A stretch of 55,420 nucleotides of DNA from an uncultured delta proteobacterium (GTDB lineage Bacteria; Myxococcota_A; Polyangia; Polyangiales; Polyangiaceae). The notes under the pieces are model-generated. The model did not search any database, had not been told where the DNA came from, and worked only from the letters and a program-made list of their open reading frames with translations. Within the stretch, counting starts at the first letter, position 1; the number at the start of each line of letters is the position of its first letter. Shown here piece after piece: positions 37,180-46,235 of this stretch. Made by a program: the position numbers and the translations under genes. The stretch covers positions 1-55,420 of the forward strand of contig CAIQDA010000117.1 in the NCBI GenBank assembly GCA_903870415.1, read 5' to 3'.

Positions 37180-39858
37180 TTACGCATCAAGCAAGAGTCC
37201 GAGAGGCAGGTCATCGCCGGCCGCTTCAACGCGAGCGCGAACCGTAGGAGCCGCTCCATCGGCAATCGCGGCGTGCGCATGCGGGGCACCTTCCGTTGAC
37301 GGAAACTGAGCGATTCGTGCCAGAAGACGCTCTCGCATCGACGCGCTCACATCGCGTCGGCGATCCCCTGTACGGCGGGCGAGGCGAGCCACCGCGTCGA
37401 CCCATGCAGGATGCACGGACCAGTTTTCGCGCAACGCCAAGTCGCACCATCGCTCCACAACGAGGGATGGAAGCGCTTGGTCGTGGCCCGCAGGAAACGG
37501 GTCTCGCTCCCCGAGCAGACCGAGGCACCTGCGCAGGTAGCCCGAAGAATCGCCGCCCATGCACCTGTCGAACACGGCGTCACCGAGAGCGACGCGACGG
37601 CGCGGGTCCACGCGGTCGAGGTGCCCGGCGAGTTCCGCGAGCGAGGCATCGAAGAGATATGAGCTGGGTTTCTTCTGCTTTTTGATCCCAAGCGCGAGTT
37701 CCGCTCGTTCGAAGAGCACGCCCTGGCGTCGCGCATCGAGCCCGAGCACGCAACGGCGCCACGCATGGAAATACGCCTCCCATACGCGGGCTTCCTCCGT
37801 ATGTGTCACGCGATCGTGTTCGAGTTTGAAGAGGCGATCGATGCGCTCGTCGTCCCCGTCGGCGCCGGTGCCAGGCCTGAGCAGAAAGCCCGAGAGCTGC
37901 CAGAAGACGCGCTCATGATCGGCACTCTTGCGCCGGGCCTTCGAGCGAACCCCGAGCACGTCAAAGAGCGCGCGACACAGAGACAGAGACCAGGTTTTTC
38001 TCGGGCCGAATCGTGCCTCGAGCGTGCGCCAAAGGTCCTTCACCGCCCGCTCCGATCCGCCCGTCGCGTCGAGCGGAAACGATGCGGCAAAGAGTGACTC
38101 GGCCGCCTCAACGAGCGGAAGAACACCGACGTCGAGGCGCGCTTGCCGAAGCGCTTTGGTGCCCCGCGCCCTCGTTTCGAACGTGCAGACAAGCGGCGTC
38201 GTCAGCTCCGGCGACTCGCAAACGAGATGCACGCACCCCAAGTCATCGAGACTCACGCGGAGCGACACGGGAACACGCGGCGAACGGCCCGCGGGCACGG
38301 CGACGGAAAGCGACGGAAGCCGCTCGACCGCGACGTCACCATCGAGAAATTCTCCTGGTTTCACCGGGGCGCCATCGGTCCACGCAAGTTCGAATCGCGC
38401 ACGCTCGCCGGTGCGGAGCGCGAGGTCCTCGACGGAGACGCGATGCTCTTCAGCCTCGGGCGAACCCGATGGAAGGACCGCGAGGTACGCGGCCACACCT
38501 CCAGGCCGCTCGACCCGCAGGAAGAGATTCCGCGCGGCTTTCCCCCGAAGTTGAGACAGCCCTTGCTCCAGCGCTCTCGCGTGGGCGGCCGCTCCTAGCG
38601 CCACGGCCACGTCACCCGCTTCGTTCGGCAGCACGCCGGCGAGTGGTACGCCCAAGCGGCGAAGGGCCTCCGCGAGCCTTTCGACGAGCACCGCAGACTT
38701 GAGCGTGCCGCCGTTGGGCAGAAGAAACACAGGGCCATCGAGAAGCGCACGATGGCGCTCGAGGAACTCCCACGCGTGGCGCGTGACCGCGGCGTCGCGC
38801 TCGTAGGTCAAACCGAAACCAAGAAACGCACTCCGCGACGGCTTGACCGTGAACGCGTCGGGCATCGGAAAGAATTCATGCAGAACGCATGCATCTGTCA
38901 TCTGCCTCGTCACGACGCCCGAACGCAACCCGCCGATGAGCTTGCTTCCGGGCAGAAGAACACGCACCGCGACCTCGTCGAGGGTTGCGTCCGAGAGAAG
39001 GAGCTCCTTCGCTCGACGGCACTCGCTCACGAGCGAGGAAAAGGCTCGCGGGCTGAGGTTTCGCAGGGCTTCATGGGCCTCGGCCACGCGATGGGCGAGC
39101 GCGAGATCGATGTTGTCTCCACCGAGAAGCAAGTGCCGTCCGGTTGCCACGCGCTCGAAGAGCGGCGAGCGGCCTCCCTGAAGCACGCGCACGAGCGCGA
39201 AGTCCGTCGTGCCTCCTCCAATATCGGCGACGAGGACAAGGGCGCTTCCCGCCTCCTTGCACCGGCGCGCCACCGATTCGGGCAAGTGCAAACCCGCGTG
39301 CAAGAGCGCCGCCGTGGGCTCCTCAAGCAGCGAGGACCGCGGGGCAATGGCGCGCGCCGCCGCGAGGACGAGCTCGCGAGCGAACGGGTCGAAAGAAGCG
39401 GGGATGGTCACGACGACGCGCTGCGCGGAGAATGGAGCCTCTCGGTGCGCGCTATCCCAAGCTTTTTCCAGGGTTCTCAGAATGAGCGACTGCGCGTCCG
39501 CGGGCGAAAGTCGTGGCCCGTCGTCGGCCTCAAGATCGATGTCCGTCGCGAGAGGAAGGAACGCGGCCGAGCGATCGACGCGCGCCTCCGTGAGCCAGCT
39601 CTTCGATGACGCGATGGCGAGTTCCGGGTCGCGTTCATGCATCGCTCGCGCGAACGCCCCGACCTCCCACGCGCCCGACTCCTTTTGGAACGCGAGAAAC
39701 GACGGCAGAAGGTCGCACGCTTCGCGCTGATCAGCGGCGATGCGCTGCGGCACCGGAAAGACCCGTGGGGCCCCTCCGTCCTCAAGAGAGGCCGCCGCGA
39801 GCACCGTGTTCGTGGTGCCGAGGTCAATGCCGATGGCGTAGGCCGCGCGTGCGCCCAT
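37180..39858 (-). CDS. Hsp70-family protein with long C-terminal extension (DUF3731-like)
   Basis: IGIDLGTTNTVLA, VVVTIPASFDPFARELVLAAA, VLVADIGGGTTDFALV; 892 aa. Confidence 0.88.
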   Translation of the reverse strand: MGARAAYAIGIDLGTTNTVLAAASLEDGGAPRVFPVPQRIAADQREACDLLPSFLAFQKESGAWEVGAFARAMHERDPELAIASSKSWLTEARVDRSAAFLPLATDIDLEADDGPRLSPADAQSLILRTLEKAWDSAHREAPFSAQRVVVTIPASFDPFARELVLAAARAIAPRSSLLEEPTAALLHAGLHLPESVARRCKEAGSALVLVADIGGGTTDFALVRVLQGGRSPLFERVATGRHLLLGGDNIDLALAHRVAEAHEALRNLSPRAFSSLVSECRRAKELLLSDATLDEVAVRVLLPGSKLIGGLRSGVVTRQMTDACVLHEFFPMPDAFTVKPSRSAFLGFGLTYERDAAVTRHAWEFLERHRALLDGPVFLLPNGGTLKSAVLVERLAEALRRLGVPLAGVLPNEAGDVAVALGAAAHARALEQGLSQLRGKAARNLFLRVERPGGVAAYLAVLPSGSPEAEEHRVSVEDLALRTGERARFELAWTDGAPVKPGEFLDGDVAVERLPSLSVAVPAGRSPRVPVSLRVSLDDLGCVHLVCESPELTTPLVCTFETRARGTKALRQARLDVGVLPLVEAAESLFAASFPLDATGGSERAVKDLWRTLEARFGPRKTWSLSLCRALFDVLGVRSKARRKSADHERVFWQLSGFLLRPGTGADGDDERIDRLFKLEHDRVTHTEEARVWEAYFHAWRRCVLGLDARRQGVLFERAELALGIKKQKKPSSYLFDASLAELAGHLDRVDPRRRVALGDAVFDRCMGGDSSGYLRRCLGLLGERDPFPAGHDQALPSLVVERWCDLALRENWSVHPAWVDAVARLARRTGDRRRDVSASMRERLLARIAQFPSTEGAPHAHAAIADGAAPTVRARVEAAGDDLPLGLLLDA

Positions 39859-39863
39859 GGCTC

Positions 39864-41624
39864 CTACGACGCGTCACGAACAGCGAGATCGACCTGGAAT
39901 TCTTCGCCATTCGCCGTGCGGGCGCGAAGGACGAGGGTGCCCTGTTCGGTGACCTCGCTCTCGAGTCGCACGGAAACGACCTCGCCTGCGGGCGCGCGTG
40001 TGGATGCAAAGTGCAACTGAATCGGAGCCAGTTCGACGAGGTCGTCTTTGCCCTCGCGGTGCTCGAACATCGCGCCGACGGCATCGCTCTTGCGCGACGA
40101 CGACACGAAGAACCGGAGCTGCACGGCCTCACCGACAACGACGCCGATGGAGTCCGTGGGAAGCGCCGTACTGACGCCCTCTTCCATCCCCTGAGGAGCA
40201 ATGCAGAGTGCATGAATAGGCGCGGTCATGCCTGGAACCGCAGGCCACGCGCTCTCGATGCCCACGTAGTAGCTGAGCACCGTGGCTCCGCGAATGCGCA
40301 TGCCACGACCCGCTCGCGCCCGCGCAAAGGCCGCCGCTCCTCGGCTCACGGCGAGGTCGAGGTCTTCACCGGGAAGTACCCGCGGTTCGGGAGCTCCGGC
40401 CGCCAAGGACCACGCACGAAAGAGTTCGAGGACCCGCGCGCGCAAGGCCGAGCCCTTGAACACGCCGCCATTGAACAGCACGGCAGAAGGCATCGGAGCC
40501 TCCGCGCCCGTGTGCGCCGCGAGAAACGCCGCCAGATGGCGCGAGATCGCCGAATCGCTCGCGTACGGCAAACCAAGCTGCGCGAGCCCCGATCGCACGC
40601 GCTGTTGCGGGCGGGCGGACGCGTCCACCATCGGGAAGAAACCGTCGACGGCAATGGCGTGAACCTCGTCGCGCGAGAGCTCGGTGCGCAACGTTCCGCC
40701 GAAGAGTTTCGAGCCGCGCGTGGCGAGAGCGATGGGAAACGTGTCGCCAGCATCGTCCGCAAGCAGCGCTTCTTTCGCCGAACGCGCCAGCGCCACGAGG
40801 GCCGAAAACTGCGCGCCTTCCACGGTCTTTCCGAGAGCTTCGAGCTTGGTTCGCGCGACGTGAGCAAGCGCCAAGTCGACGTTGTCGCCGCCGAGCAGCA
40901 AGTGATCGCCCACCGCCACACGCTCGAGAACAAGGTTGCCTCCGTCGTCCGCGACGCGCAGAAGACTGAAGTCCGTGGTCCCTCCGCCGACGTCGATGAC
41001 GAGAACGCGGTCGCCGAGCCGCAGCTCTTTGCGCCACTTGTCCCCGAGGCTGTCCATCCACGCGTAGAACGCCGCTTGTGGCTCTTCGAGCAGGGTAATC
41101 GATGAAAGACCCGCTTCGCGCGCAGCCTCAACGGTGAGCTCGCGCGCGACCGCATCGAACGACGCGGGCACCGTCACGACAACGTCTTGCTCCCCGAGCG
41201 CGCTGCCATGCGCGGCCTGCCACGCGCCCGCAAGATGCGTGAAGAATGCACGGGCTACGTCGACCGGCGAGACCTTGCGAATGCCCTCGTCCGAAGCCGT
41301 CGGCAACAGCGCCGAGCGCCGGTCCGCGGACCGATGAACGAGCCAACTTTTGCTGCTGCCTACGACGCGTCCCGGTGCCACGGCGAGCTCTTGCCGAGCA
41401 AATTCGCCAACGGAATCGGATACGCTCCCCCATGGAAGCGTGTCGCCATCGGCCGCGCCCGCGTCGAGTCGGAGCACACTCGGGAGCAGGAGCCGTGACT
41501 CGACGAGGTCCCGCGCCACGCGCTGAGGAATCGAGAGCGAAGCTATCGCGTCCGTTTCACCGGCAAACGCGAGCGCCGTGTGCGTGGTCCCAAGGTCGAT
41601 ACCAACGAACATGCGCGCCATCAC
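39864..41624 (-). CDS. Hsp70-family protein
   Basis: VGIDLGTTHTALAFAGE, VVVTVPASFDAVARELTVEAAREAGL, VLVIDVGGGTTDFSLL; 586 aa. Confidence 0.9.
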   Translation of the reverse strand: MMARMFVGIDLGTTHTALAFAGETDAIASLSIPQRVARDLVESRLLLPSVLRLDAGAADGDTLPWGSVSDSVGEFARQELAVAPGRVVGSSKSWLVHRSADRRSALLPTASDEGIRKVSPVDVARAFFTHLAGAWQAAHGSALGEQDVVVTVPASFDAVARELTVEAAREAGLSSITLLEEPQAAFYAWMDSLGDKWRKELRLGDRVLVIDVGGGTTDFSLLRVADDGGNLVLERVAVGDHLLLGGDNVDLALAHVARTKLEALGKTVEGAQFSALVALARSAKEALLADDAGDTFPIALATRGSKLFGGTLRTELSRDEVHAIAVDGFFPMVDASARPQQRVRSGLAQLGLPYASDSAISRHLAAFLAAHTGAEAPMPSAVLFNGGVFKGSALRARVLELFRAWSLAAGAPEPRVLPGEDLDLAVSRGAAAFARARAGRGMRIRGATVLSYYVGIESAWPAVPGMTAPIHALCIAPQGMEEGVSTALPTDSIGVVVGEAVQLRFFVSSSRKSDAVGAMFEHREGKDDLVELAPIQLHFASTRAPAGEVVSVRLESEVTEQGTLVLRARTANGEEFQVDLAVRDAS

Positions 41625-42262
41625 TCCACCTCCGCGGCCTGAAGAACTGCCCCGTCATGGCCCGAGGTCAGCGTTGGAAGTTCGTCGTGCGCGAGGCGCC
41701 AACCTCGGTGAACGACTGTAAAAGTCCCTTCGCGTGCGCGCGCAGCGCCGGCCAAGGTCACGTTCTCCTCGGTGCCAGCGAGCACCACGCGGGCGCCTTC
41801 ATCTTCCGCGAGAATCGGCGTCACCGTGATGCGACCCGCCAAGGCTTTCTTGCATCCTGCATGCACCACGCGTGCGGCGGCCCCCACGTCGGCATCGGAG
41901 AACCCGTCGACCGGTTGCTCAAGAAAGTCCACGAAGCGGCCTTCTCGCTGCAAGAGCGCAAGCAGCACACGGGCGCTCGCTCGCGGGTCAATAACCGGCA
42001 CCGGCGCAGGCGCTTCGAGCTTCGGGACCGCGGCGCGGGATTCGAAGTCGGATGCGGGCGCGGGCGCGGGCGCGGGCAAGTGCTTCGACGGTTCCCCGGT
42101 GGAGGCGTCGTCCAGCCCGTGTCCGTGCACCAATCGCCGCACGGCCGCCGCAAAGCGCGCGTCGACGAGAAGACGAACAAAGCAGCCTACAGCGAAGACC
42201 AGACGGGAGATGAATCCAGGCTCGTTCACGGGGCTACGCATAGCGCGCTTTCGCGATTTCAT
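41621..42262 (-). CDS. DUF2760-like protein
   Basis: N-terminal hydrophobic segment, APAPAPAP linker, LLALLQREGRFVDFLEQPVDGFSDADVGAAARVVHAGCKKAL; 4-bp overlap with the Hsp70 gene. Confidence 0.78.
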   Translation of the reverse strand: MKSRKRAMRSPVNEPGFISRLVFAVGCFVRLLVDARFAAAVRRLVHGHGLDDASTGEPSKHLPAPAPAPASDFESRAAVPKLEAPAPVPVIDPRASARVLLALLQREGRFVDFLEQPVDGFSDADVGAAARVVHAGCKKALAGRITVTPILAEDEGARVVLAGTEENVTLAGAARAREGTFTVVHRGWRLAHDELPTLTSGHDGAVLQAAEVE

Positions 42263-42452
42263 GGGAATGGACACGCCGGCCCTTGGTCGCGAGTGCCTCG
42301 CCTGCGGACCGCCGCCCGATGAGCGGAGGAACCGTCGGGAGTGGTCACGCCGCGTGAGCAGGAGTGGATCCATGCGCCGCTGGCAACGTTCGGAGGCCAG
42401 CACGAATCCAGGGCTTTCCTGCAGCGCCATCTCGCGCGACTCTTGCAGTGCC

Positions 42453-44699
42453 ATGCGCATCATGACCGTTCGCTTGTCCTCGTTCGCCCTCGGCTCCGTT
42501 CTCGCCCTCGCCTCCGCGACGGCGGGCCTCGCGGCAGCTTGCAGTTCAAGCAGCGGCGGCGGTGGCGGGTCCACCTTCGTCGAACCGGTCCGTGATGCAG
42601 CACCGGACCCGGGCATCGACGCAGCGTTCACGACGGAGGATGCGGGGTCGACGATACGGACGACACGGGTCCTCGACGTGCATATCGAGACGCCGAACGA
42701 CTGCACCGCGTCTTCTTCTCCTGCTCTTGGCCAGTGCACGCTCGATCCGGCTCACGCAGGACAAACGCTGAACTTTACCGCGTCTGAACACGGGTCGACG
42801 GCGCCGCTCACCGGAGTGCTTTGGTATGTCGATCCGCCCGCGGCAGGGACCATCGACACGACCGGGCAGCTCGCGCTCTCGGGCAACGTCGCGGGGCAAG
42901 TACGCGTGTTCGCCGAGGTCTTGAACGGCGTGGGGCAAGGCGCGCTCGACCTGCGACTCGTCGCTCGGGACGGTGAAAACTCCATCGATGCGACCACGAA
43001 AGCACGCCTCGATGCGGCCGTGCTCGCAGCGTCGAGCGGCTCTCCGGCGCTGCCAACGGATGCAGCCTTCACGTTCTTGTACCCCTACGATGGCACCGTG
43101 TTTCCGCGCGGACTCCAAGCTCCGACGCTTCAGTTTGGCGGTGCCACGGCCGCGGGGTACCACGTCGGCGTGATCGTGAAGAATACACGGACCGGCGTTT
43201 CGCCCCTCGTGTTCGACGGCTACTACCCAGGCTCGACTCCGGGCCGTGTGCGCCTCGGCGCAGCGCGATGGAAGACCATCACCGAGAGTGCCGGCGCTGA
43301 CGATACGGTGTCGGTCGAGGTCATCAAAGTCGATGCCACGCGAGCGTATGCCCCGCTTCGCGTCACGTGGACGGTCGCGCCCGGAAGCCTTCGCGGGTCG
43401 GTTTTTTACAACAGCTACGACTCGCGCCTCGCTCAACTTCAGGCGAATGGAACGGGTGGTGCCATTCTGAAGGTTCGCCCGAACTCGGCGCAACCTGAGG
43501 TACTTCTCGGCGGCGGAACTCAGTGCACCGTGTGCCATGCGGTGTCCGCGAACGGCGCCGTGCTCGCGCTCTCGAACGGGCATCTCGATGATCGCGCCTA
43601 CGACCTCTCGCCCACCGGAGCGCCGCGCCAACGCTCCTCGGTGACGCGCTACCGCTATGGCTTCGGCGCGCTTTCACCGGACGGCCACTGGCTCTTGTCG
43701 TCCGCGGGCGTCAGCGACATTCCCGCAGGCGTCGAAGGATGCGGGGCCGGCAACTGGCGCGGAAACGTCGCAAGCGTGCGCGAGCGCTTCGACTCGCAAT
43801 TGCTCGACACGTCGTCGGGGCAAACGGTGGCATCCTCGACGTTCACGACGAATGTGCGGCAGGCGCTGATGCCGAGCTTTTCCCCAGACGGAAAGCGCAT
43901 CGCGTTCAACCACTTCGATGCGGCGCAGGGCGGCAGCGGCCACTCGCTCGCGGTCATGGAGACGGACCTCGTCGTGAGCCCGCCGATCTTCCGCGGCCTT
44001 CGAACGGTCGTACGCAAAGACGATGCGTTCCTCGGCTGGCCTGCGTTCGTGCCGAGCGGGAGCGCGCTGCTTTTTCAGAACGGAACGTCCGACGACTACG
44101 GCACGTGGTGCGACGAATCGGGGTTCTTGCAGATTGCAGACATCGCCACGGGCCTCGACGTGCAGCTTCGCCGACTCAACGGCTGGAAAAGCACGGGAAC
44201 CGGCTGGCAAACGTACCTTCCGACCGAACGCGAAACGCGCCTAAACTTCGAGCCCACGGTGCTGCCTGTGCCCGTCGGCGGCTATTACTGGGCCGTGTTC
44301 ACGAGCCGCCGAACCTTCGGCAACACCATCACGACGGCGGACTCGACGGACCCCTTGCGGAAGAAGCTCTGGGTCGCGGCGATCGACATCAAGAATCGCT
44401 ACGACGACGATGCCTCGCACCCGGCGTTCTACCTCGAGGGGCAGGAGATCGAGTCGGGCAACTTGCGCGGCTTTTGGGCGCTCGACGCATGCAAGGCGCT
44501 CGGCCAAACGTGCGAAAGCGGGGCCGAATGCTGCGACGGCGGGTGCCGCCCCGTCCTTCGAAACGGGCAGGTGCAAAACGAATGCTCGAAGCCCGGGGAC
44601 TGCGCCCGCACCGAGGAGCGATGCACGTCCGCCGCCGACTGCTGCGACTCGACCCAGGCCTGCATCAATGGCTTCTGCAGCGTGGCGCAAATTCGCTGA
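42453..44699 (+). CDS. TolB/PD40-like lipoprotein with CxxCH motif and Cys-rich C-terminus
   Basis: Lipobox LAAACSSSSGGGGG; MPSFSPDGKRIAFNHFD; GGTQCTVCHAVSANG; tail CKALGQTCESGAECCDGGCRPV...RCTSAADCCDSTQACINGFC. Confidence 0.75.
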   Translation: MRIMTVRLSSFALGSVLALASATAGLAAACSSSSGGGGGSTFVEPVRDAAPDPGIDAAFTTEDAGSTIRTTRVLDVHIETPNDCTASSSPALGQCTLDPAHAGQTLNFTASEHGSTAPLTGVLWYVDPPAAGTIDTTGQLALSGNVAGQVRVFAEVLNGVGQGALDLRLVARDGENSIDATTKARLDAAVLAASSGSPALPTDAAFTFLYPYDGTVFPRGLQAPTLQFGGATAAGYHVGVIVKNTRTGVSPLVFDGYYPGSTPGRVRLGAARWKTITESAGADDTVSVEVIKVDATRAYAPLRVTWTVAPGSLRGSVFYNSYDSRLAQLQANGTGGAILKVRPNSAQPEVLLGGGTQCTVCHAVSANGAVLALSNGHLDDRAYDLSPTGAPRQRSSVTRYRYGFGALSPDGHWLLSSAGVSDIPAGVEGCGAGNWRGNVASVRERFDSQLLDTSSGQTVASSTFTTNVRQALMPSFSPDGKRIAFNHFDAAQGGSGHSLAVMETDLVVSPPIFRGLRTVVRKDDAFLGWPAFVPSGSALLFQNGTSDDYGTWCDESGFLQIADIATGLDVQLRRLNGWKSTGTGWQTYLPTERETRLNFEPTVLPVPVGGYYWAVFTSRRTFGNTITTADSTDPLRKKLWVAAIDIKNRYDDDASHPAFYLEGQEIESGNLRGFWALDACKALGQTCESGAECCDGGCRPVLRNGQVQNECSKPGDCARTEERCTSAADCCDSTQACINGFCSVAQIR

Positions 44700-44766
44700 G
44701 GGCCGCACGCCGGCTCCACACCCGCGAGGCTCCCCGCCGACGTCAAGCTGTGCCATAGAGCTCCGC

Positions 44767-45285
44767 ATGAGCCCCGCGCGCACCATCGCCATCCTCTCGA
44801 CCGGCGGCACCATCGAGAAGACCTACAACGAGAGCGACGGGACGATCACAAACCAGCGTTCCGTCCTGGAGATCATGCTCGCGGGCCTCGTGCTCCACGG
44901 CGTGCGCATCGTTCGCATCCCGGTCATGAACAAAGACTCGCTCCTCATGACAGCGGACGATCACGACACCATCGTCACCGCGGTCGCCGGGGCCCTTGAG
45001 TCCTACGAGGGTGTCATCGTGACGCACGGAACCGACCGTCTTCAGCACACGGGCGAACGCTTGGTGGAGCGCTTGGGCTCGACGCTCAAGCACCCGGTCA
45101 TCTTGACGGGGGCCATGCGCCCCTACGAACTGCGAACCACCGACGCGCTCCAAAACCTGACCGAGGCGCTCCTCGCCGTGCAAATCGCCGCGCCGGGCGT
45201 CTACGTCGCCATGCACAACGAGGTGCTTCAGTTTCCAGGAGTCGTCAAGGATACGAAGCGTATGCGCTTTGTACGCTCATCGTAA
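44767..45285 (+). CDS. short single-domain asparaginase-family protein
   Basis: TIAILSTGGTIEKTYNE, GVIVTHGTDRLQHTGERL, VILTGAMRPYE; ends after about 172 aa. Confidence 0.8.
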   Translation: MSPARTIAILSTGGTIEKTYNESDGTITNQRSVLEIMLAGLVLHGVRIVRIPVMNKDSLLMTADDHDTIVTAVAGALESYEGVIVTHGTDRLQHTGERLVERLGSTLKHPVILTGAMRPYELRTTDALQNLTEALLAVQIAAPGVYVAMHNEVLQFPGVVKDTKRMRFVRSS

Positions 45286-45307
45286 GACGAAGAACGTACG
45301 TCACGCA

Positions 45308-46198
45308 TCAGCGCGGAATGTCGATGGGCGCGGACGTGGTCGACCCCGCTCCAAAGAAGCTCAGCGACGAGGGCGCGTTGGGGATCGCGAGGTCGGTGAT
45401 GCGCAGCGTTGTGCGATCGAACTCGACGCTGAAGAGCTTGCCGGCGTCGGTGAATCCGTAAACGGTGCCCGCCCAGAACGCGAGACCGAAGACCGAGCTG
45501 TGATCCACGGAACCCCAGTTTTTTACCAGAGCTCCGGTGGCTGGGTTCACCTCAAGGAGGCAGTCGTTGCAGCCTCCGTTCGGCCCGCCTTTCGCGGTGA
45601 GGTACGTGGCGCCGCCGATGACGCTCACGATGTCGCCGCTTGACTGGTAGCCGCCGCCGAGGGTGCCGATGGTCGTGATTGCGCCGCTTGTCGGGTTGAT
45701 TCGAACGTACGTGCTGCCCTGATAACCGACGAGGGCCTCGCTCGTAGCGTCGACCGTTCCCGCGGGAACGAAGCTGAGCGAGTTCGGGTAAGTGCCGTTG
45801 GCGATGATGGTGCACACGGCCGTCGTGCGATCGATCGCCACAAGGCTCGAGTACGTGGTGCCGTAGAGCTTCGAATTTTTGTCGAGCGCGATGTCGATGA
45901 CTCTGTCGCCGCAGCCCGAGAAAACGCCCACGGTCGTGAGGGCTTTCGTCGTTGGGTCGAGGCGAAAAAGCGTGTTGCCGCTTTGTCCGAAGACCTCCGA
46001 GATGACCCTCGGCGGCGTCACCCCACCGTCCACCTCCGAGCCTGGCCCCACGACGACCGGGCCGCCCGCATCGCTTTCCGTGACAGGCGTAGGCGTGGTG
46101 CCCGCGTCGGTTGAAGCTCCGGTGCCCGAGAGTCCAGAAGGAGTGGAACCGGAGCAGCCCGCCAAAAGCAGAGCCCCGCACAGCGCGCGTCGAATCAT
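45308..46198 (-). CDS. lipoprotein with beta-propeller-like repeats
   Basis: MIRRALCGALLLAGCSGS; repeated segments such as TLFRLDPTTKALTTVG, TYVRINPTSGAITTIG, LLEVNPATGALVKNWG. Confidence 0.7.
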   Translation of the reverse strand: MIRRALCGALLLAGCSGSTPSGLSGTGASTDAGTTPTPVTESDAGGPVVVGPGSEVDGGVTPPRVISEVFGQSGNTLFRLDPTTKALTTVGVFSGCGDRVIDIALDKNSKLYGTTYSSLVAIDRTTAVCTIIANGTYPNSLSFVPAGTVDATSEALVGYQGSTYVRINPTSGAITTIGTLGGGYQSSGDIVSVIGGATYLTAKGGPNGGCNDCLLEVNPATGALVKNWGSVDHSSVFGLAFWAGTVYGFTDAGKLFSVEFDRTTLRITDLAIPNAPSSLSFFGAGSTTSAPIDIPR

Positions 46199-46235
46199 CG
46201 TGCGAGGGTAGCAGGCACCTGCGGGGGCGCGAAAC

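Noticed and set aside
39606-41105. 499-aa plus-strand ORF
   Set aside because: Antisense across two Hsp70-like genes; no recognisable domain.
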